64,000 nucleotides of DNA, from the NCBI GenBank assembly GCA_964397655.1, contig CAYNKA010000008.1:1-64000 (forward strand). Reading direction: 5' to 3'. Of this stretch, positions 60,277 through 64,000 are shown piece after piece; the stretch's first letter is position 1, and each line of letters starts with the position of its first letter. A program made the position numbers and the translations under genes. The notes under the pieces were generated by a model. It ran no database searches, was not told where the DNA came from, and was given only the letters and a program-made list of their open reading frames with translations. The DNA comes from CAYNKA01 sp964397655 (GTDB lineage Bacteria > Spirochaetota > Spirochaetia > DTKZ01).

Positions 60277-61617
60277 TCAATCCAGGATCATGCCGGCGCC
60301 AAGGAGCCTTTCCTGCAGCCTGCGGACGTCGAGGGCGCCCGCCGGGCAGCCGGCCTCCACGCAGAGCGCCGCAGCAGTGCCCGCCGCCTGCCCCATGGCC
60401 ATCGCCGTCGCCATGACCCGGTAGGCCGCGGCGGCCTCCCTCGAGCCCGAAATGCAGCGTCCTGCGGCGAGCAGGTTGTCCGCATCCTTCGCGACGAGCG
60501 CTCCGTAGGGGATGCCGAAGGCTCCCGGCGTCATGACCCACTCGCCGCCGGAATCCTTCGCGCTGTGGATGTCCATGAAGTAGCCGCCGACCGCGACCGT
60601 ATCCCGGGGGAAACGCCGGTCGAGAACGTCTTCTGCCTGCATGGACGCCATGCCCGCGATCCTCCGGGTCTCGCGCAGCTGCAATTCCGGCTCGCAGTCG
60701 ACGAGCCTGCACCGGGAAAAGCCGGGCAGTCGGCGCCGGAAGAAGTCGACGAGCGGAACCACGTTGCGATAGACGTCGAAGGAGGCCCTCGTCAGGCTTT
60801 CGGAGCTCGTCCCGTCGATGTCGCGGGCCCTGAGCATGTTGACGGTCACGCCCGTGTCGTTCGGCGTGCAGGTGAACATGACGCGGTTGATGAGCGGCGG
60901 ATAATCCCCGGCGTAGGGGAAATCCTTCACGAGATCCGGGAAAATCAGGAATTTCCTGCAGTTGCGGAGGAAGGCCTCGTCAACCGTTCTCCCCGGCAGC
61001 ATGCGCCAGTTCACGTATTGCTCCGGATGCCTCAGGAGGTAGTCCCGAAGCCCCCCTACGTCGACGTTCTCGATCCTGAGGACGAGCGTCGGCGGCTGCT
61101 GCTCCTCGCAGGCCTCGAAGGGAAGCCCGGCGAGGAAGGGCAGTACCGCGTCTCCCGTGGCATCTACGAACATCTTCGCCGAAAGGGACCTTCGGCCGGT
61201 CTTCTCCTGGACTACGACCTCTTTCAGAGTCCTGCCGCTTCCGATCACTTCGCATATCTGGGCGTACAGCAGCGTCTTCACCCCGGCTTCATGAAGCATC
61301 TCGAACACGAGAGGCTTCACGAGCGCCGCGTCTACCGTCACCATGGAGGCGTGCCACAGGTCCAGGAGCGTGTAGCCGTCCGTTCCGCCGATCCGCGAGA
61401 GCCTCTCCACGAATTCATGGGCGTATCCCTTGACTACGCGGCGATGATTGACGTCGTGGAAACCGTAGATTGCGAGTCCCGAACCGAGGACTCCGCCCGG
61501 GTATCCCTTCCTCTCGACGAGCAGGACGTCCTTCCCTTCCCGCGCGGCAGCGAGGGCAGCCACCCAGCCGGCGGTGCCTCCTCCAGCGACGAGGACGTCG
61601 AACACCTTCTTCTCCAT
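60277..61617 (-). CDS. FAD-dependent oxidoreductase (PF12831-type), paralogue 2
   Basis: The 446-residue flavoprotein shares the layout of paralogue 1 throughout: DVLVAGGGTAGWVAALAAAREG, a DATGDAVLPFLAGLPFEA core, QLRETRRIAGMASMQAEDVL and the closing AAGRCISGSREAAAAYRVMA. The two appear roughly half identical by eye, so they arose by tandem duplication and may form a heteromer or handle related substrates. ATG at 61617 gives the natural start; the open frame to 62289 is antisense overlap. It follows the permease gene by 26 bases. Confidence 0.88.
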   Translation of the reverse strand: MEKKVFDVLVAGGGTAGWVAALAAAREGKDVLLVERKGYPGGVLGSGLAIYGFHDVNHRRVVKGYAHEFVERLSRIGGTDGYTLLDLWHASMVTVDAALVKPLVFEMLHEAGVKTLLYAQICEVIGSGRTLKEVVVQEKTGRRSLSAKMFVDATGDAVLPFLAGLPFEACEEQQPPTLVLRIENVDVGGLRDYLLRHPEQYVNWRMLPGRTVDEAFLRNCRKFLIFPDLVKDFPYAGDYPPLINRVMFTCTPNDTGVTVNMLRARDIDGTSSESLTRASFDVYRNVVPLVDFFRRRLPGFSRCRLVDCEPELQLRETRRIAGMASMQAEDVLDRRFPRDTVAVGGYFMDIHSAKDSGGEWVMTPGAFGIPYGALVAKDADNLLAAGRCISGSREAAAAYRVMATAMAMGQAAGTAAALCVEAGCPAGALDVRRLQERLLGAGMILD

Positions 61618-61643
61618 ACGTCTTCCTTTCCCGCTCCGCCGGG

Positions 61644-62477
61644 CTAGCCCTTGACCGATCCGACGAGCATGCCCTCCACGAGCACTCCCTGCACGACGAG
61701 TACGTAAATCAGCACCGGAATCAACTGGAGCGTCGCCGCCGCGAAGACCGGGCCCCAGCTCACCCCGACCACTGCGCTGAGCATCTCGCTTATGATGAGC
61801 GGGGCGGTCTTTGCCTTCGTCGTGGTGAAAAGCAGGGCATACATGTATTCCTTCCAAGAAAAGATGAGCACGAACGTGGCGGTGGCCATGAGGCCGTGCG
61901 AACTCAGGGGAAAGATTATCTTTCGGAGGATCTGGAGGCGGCTCGCTCCGTCGATGAAGGCGGACTCGTCCAGTTCGATGGGCAGCTGGTCGATGAAGGC
62001 CTTCATGAGAAAGGTCCCGAGGCTCAGGAAAAAGACCGCGTACAGGACTATCAGGGTAATGTGCTTGTCGAACAGGCCGAGGGCGCTGAACACCGGATAG
62101 AGCGGAATCGTGATGACGATCGGGGGAAGCATGCGAACGACGAGCAGGAAGAACGCGCTCAGGGTCAGGGCGCGGGACCGGAAGCGGGAGTAGGCGTAGC
62201 CCGCGAGAAAGCAGAGGAAAACGGTGAGGAGGACCGCTCCGACCGTGACGACCAGGCTGTTGAACAGCGTGCTGTAATATTCCGGCCATTCCCTCGACAA
62301 ATCGAAATAATTGTTCAGGGTGGGCTTGAAGAGGAATTTCGGCGGATAATCGAAGATCGTCTTCGGCTCCTTGAAGGAGGAAAGGATCACCATCAGGATC
62401 GGGAAGCCCGACCAGAGAAGGATGACGGCGAGGATTCCCATTCTCCCCGCGGAGTTGAGGATTTTCTTAATAGCCAT
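61644..62477 (-). CDS. Sugar ABC transporter permease (MalG-like)
   Basis: The 277-residue permease has six spans and the family-specific EAA loop ESAFIDGASRLQILRKIIFP near residue 165. It pairs with the MalF-like permease, whose gene overlaps its start by 11 bases. These are carbohydrate (CUT1) importers; the ATPase is not encoded here and may be shared. Confidence 0.93.
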   Translation of the reverse strand: MAIKKILNSAGRMGILAVILLWSGFPILMVILSSFKEPKTIFDYPPKFLFKPTLNNYFDLSREWPEYYSTLFNSLVVTVGAVLLTVFLCFLAGYAYSRFRSRALTLSAFFLLVVRMLPPIVITIPLYPVFSALGLFDKHITLIVLYAVFFLSLGTFLMKAFIDQLPIELDESAFIDGASRLQILRKIIFPLSSHGLMATATFVLIFSWKEYMYALLFTTTKAKTAPLIISEMLSAVVGVSWGPVFAAATLQLIPVLIYVLVVQGVLVEGMLVGSVKG

Positions 62478-63369
62478 TTGCGAACATCCTTTTGTACATG
62501 ACGCGGAAGTAGTAAGCCGCTATCAACAAGGTGATGATGATCATGATCCAGGCTACGGCGGCCGCGTTTCCGAATTCGAAATAGACGAAGCCCGTCTTGT
62601 AGAGATAGACAGAAAGGAGCTCGGTCGACCTGAAAGGGCCGCCCTTCGTCAGGATCCAGACCTCGCCGAAGGTCCTGAACGCGAAAATGTACCGGAAAAG
62701 CAGGGAGATGAGGATGGCGGGCATGATGATGGGGACGGTGATCTTGGAGAAGATCTGGAATTTCGAGGCGCCGTCGACGCGGGCGGCCTCGAAGAGCTCC
62801 TGTGGGATGCCGAGGATCGCGTTGTAGAGGATCAGGAACGTGAACGGAACCTGCAGCCATATCCCGATGAGCAGGATCATGACGAAGGCGTGTTCCGGGA
62901 TTATTGTCCAGAGGAATTGCGGAAGATGCAGGCTGACGAGCAGCTTGTTGAGCATGCCGATATCGGGCTCCAGCACGTATCGCCACATCAGGACCCCGAG
63001 GACGTTGCTCACCGCGTACGGTGCCATGACGATCGAAATCATGAGTTTCTTGAACGGAATGCGGCCGATGAAGAAAACCGCCATTCCGAGTCCGGCGAAC
63101 AGCTCTCCGTACACGACGATATTCACGAAAACCACGTTACGCACGAGAGAGGCGAGAAAATGCCTATCGACGAACAGATTCGCGTAGTTGTCGAGCCCTA
63201 CGAACGTCATCGGTTTCCCGAAGGAGTAGGAGTAGAAGCTCAACCACAGGGTATACATGATCGGAAGAAAAACCAGGACGAAGAGGAGGACATGAACCGG
63301 GGCGATCATGAAATAGGGAGTGAGTCTCTTCTTCAGCCGACCCAGGTCTCCGGCAATGGATTTGGTCAT
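62467..63369 (-). CDS. Sugar ABC transporter permease (MalF-like)
   Basis: The 300-residue permease has six spans (first at about 19-40) and the EAA loop ELFEAARVDGASKFQIFSKITVP near residue 200-215. It is the first permease gene of the operon, after the binding-protein gene and a strong hairpin. It forms the channel with the MalG-like protein. Confidence 0.93.
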   Translation of the reverse strand: MTKSIAGDLGRLKKRLTPYFMIAPVHVLLFVLVFLPIMYTLWLSFYSYSFGKPMTFVGLDNYANLFVDRHFLASLVRNVVFVNIVVYGELFAGLGMAVFFIGRIPFKKLMISIVMAPYAVSNVLGVLMWRYVLEPDIGMLNKLLVSLHLPQFLWTIIPEHAFVMILLIGIWLQVPFTFLILYNAILGIPQELFEAARVDGASKFQIFSKITVPIIMPAILISLLFRYIFAFRTFGEVWILTKGGPFRSTELLSVYLYKTGFVYFEFGNAAAVAWIMIIITLLIAAYYFRVMYKRMFANGY

Positions 63370-63407
63370 TGAAAACTATCTCCTCGCTATCATCGACTAT
63401 GACTCGA

Positions 63408-63442
63408 CGGACGTTCCGGAGGCCGGGCCTCCGGAACGTCCG
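63408..63442 (-). other. Very stable intercistronic hairpin after the sugar-binding protein gene
   Basis: A perfect 16-bp stem (63408-63423 with 63427-63442) closes on a 3-base loop CGG, in the 85-base gap before the permease gene. There is no T run on the transcribed side, so it should protect the upstream message or attenuate rather than end transcription fully. Confidence 0.8.
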
Positions 63443-63454
63443 CTCGGACGGAGA

Positions 63455-64000
63455 TCACGGGAGAAGTTTGTCGATTTCGGCCTTTGCCTGACGCATCGCG
63501 TCCTCGATCCCGAGACGCCCGGTGATGGCCTGCGTCGCGTAATTCAGGAAGATATCCTTCGTCTTTTGGGCGTTGGCGAAGGCGGGATTGGTCGGCCTTC
63601 CCACGGACAGGCTCTCCAGCTCCGCTTCCCAATAGGCGGCGTTCTCCTTCCGGAAGGTGGGATCGGCGTAGGTGGATTTCCTCACGGGGCCGTTTCCGTT
63701 CACCGCTGCACGGATGGTGTTCTGCTTTCCGAGAAGGTACTTGATGAAGCTCCAGGAAAGGTCCTTGTTCCGCGCATTCTTCGGGATCGCGAGGCTCCAC
63801 AGGGAGCTCTTCACGGGAGCGACCTTGTACTGCGACGCGAATTCCTTCGATATCGGGAAGGAGATCGTCTTGATCTGACCCGCGACCTTGCTGTCCTTTC
63901 CGTTGAAAACCTTGTTCTTTCCCGTCGCCTGCGACGTCATGGCGAGCCTTCCCTGCTGAACCCACGTGTTCACGTCGTTGTTGGTGATGCTGCTGAAGGC
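63455..64000 (-). CDS. Sugar ABC transporter substrate-binding protein, C-terminal part
   Basis: The visible C-terminal 181 residues run off the right end of the window, without a start. They show the family-1 binding-protein ending: VQQGRLAMTSQATG, LWSLAIPKNARNKDLSWSFIKYLL and ETWEA-type substitutes such as AYWEAELESL, with ANAQKTKDIFLNYATQAITG and an amphipathic tail. It supplies sugar to the two permeases downstream. Confidence 0.88.
   Translation of the reverse strand, partial: AFSSITNNDVNTWVQQGRLAMTSQATGKNKVFNGKDSKVAGQIKTISFPISKEFASQYKVAPVKSSLWSLAIPKNARNKDLSWSFIKYLLGKQNTIRAAVNGNGPVRKSTYADPTFRKENAAYWEAELESLSVGRPTNPAFANAQKTKDIFLNYATQAITGRLGIEDAMRQAKAEIDKLLP

Noticed and set aside
60277..62289. 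670-codon frame covering the FAD gene and the permease antisense
   Set aside because: Only the part from 61617 matches the FAD family; the rest is an out-of-frame reading of the permease gene.

Overview
The window looks like chromosomal DNA of a GC-rich, free-living or gut-type spirochaete (Treponemataceae/Spirochaetaceae-like). This is an inference from gene content: a class I (archaeal-type) lysyl-tRNA synthetase, a complete Rnf complex, many TRAP and ABC sugar importers, an MCP, and protein resemblance. No 16S or other decisive marker is present. Most of the DNA is GC-rich. Two stretches are clearly more AT-rich: about 31.7-33.45 kb (two toxin-antitoxin modules) and about 51.2-56.95 kb (a repeat cluster plus an AfuABC-type ABC importer). 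Both look like acquired DNA.

Layout. 0-6.7 kb: tRNA-Arg(CCU) with its own promoter and terminator, a GH3 lipoprotein, argA-type N-acetylglutamate synthase, a long-chain acyl-CoA synthetase and a histidine kinase whose sensor is an NMT1/THI5-type binding domain. 6.7-13.9 kb: typA/bipA, then a leftward TRAP transporter locus with a URO-D-family protein, a GntR/FCD regulator and an HD hydrolase. 14-15.9 kb: lrgB, lrgA and a DUF218 gene, translationally coupled. 15.9-25.1 kb: LUD-domain and 4Fe-4S proteins, then a uronate/rhamnogalacturonide locus (TIM-barrel isomerase, GH105, YhcH, IclR, second TRAP transporter), LysE-type exporter and AraC regulator. 25.4-30.4 kb: rnfCDGEAB.

30.6-38.5 kb: an amidase, a possible small ORF, two toxin-antitoxin pairs, an MCP, a 5'-truncated gene of the nitrous-oxide-stimulated-promoter family, a SAM methyltransferase, a PHP pseudogene and an RpiR/SIS regulator. 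38.5-48 kb: a lipoprotein and the xylose importer xylFGH, followed upstream by a sigma54-type response regulator, a sensor kinase and a separate periplasmic binding protein in one operon. A sigma54 promoter and a perfect inverted repeat lie in front of xylF, so this signalling operon probably controls xylFGH. 48-51.2 kb: an orphan Eco57I-like DNA methyltransferase and class I lysS. 51.2-57 kb: a perfect 136-bp direct repeat plus a diverged third unit with a covarying hairpin, in front of an AfuABC-type importer and a HAD phosphatase. 57-64 kb: RidA, a LarA-like protein, two paralogous FAD oxidoreductases and a sugar ABC importer whose binding protein runs off the window.

Two patterns recur. 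Several unrelated genes have a promoter whose predicted start falls on or within a few bases of the start codon, with no ribosome-binding site (argA, the NMT1-kinase, the amidase, the sensor-type binding protein and lysS). And each binding-protein gene that is followed by its transporter membrane or ATPase genes has a stable hairpin directly after it, whereas the binding protein coupled to the histidine kinase has none.
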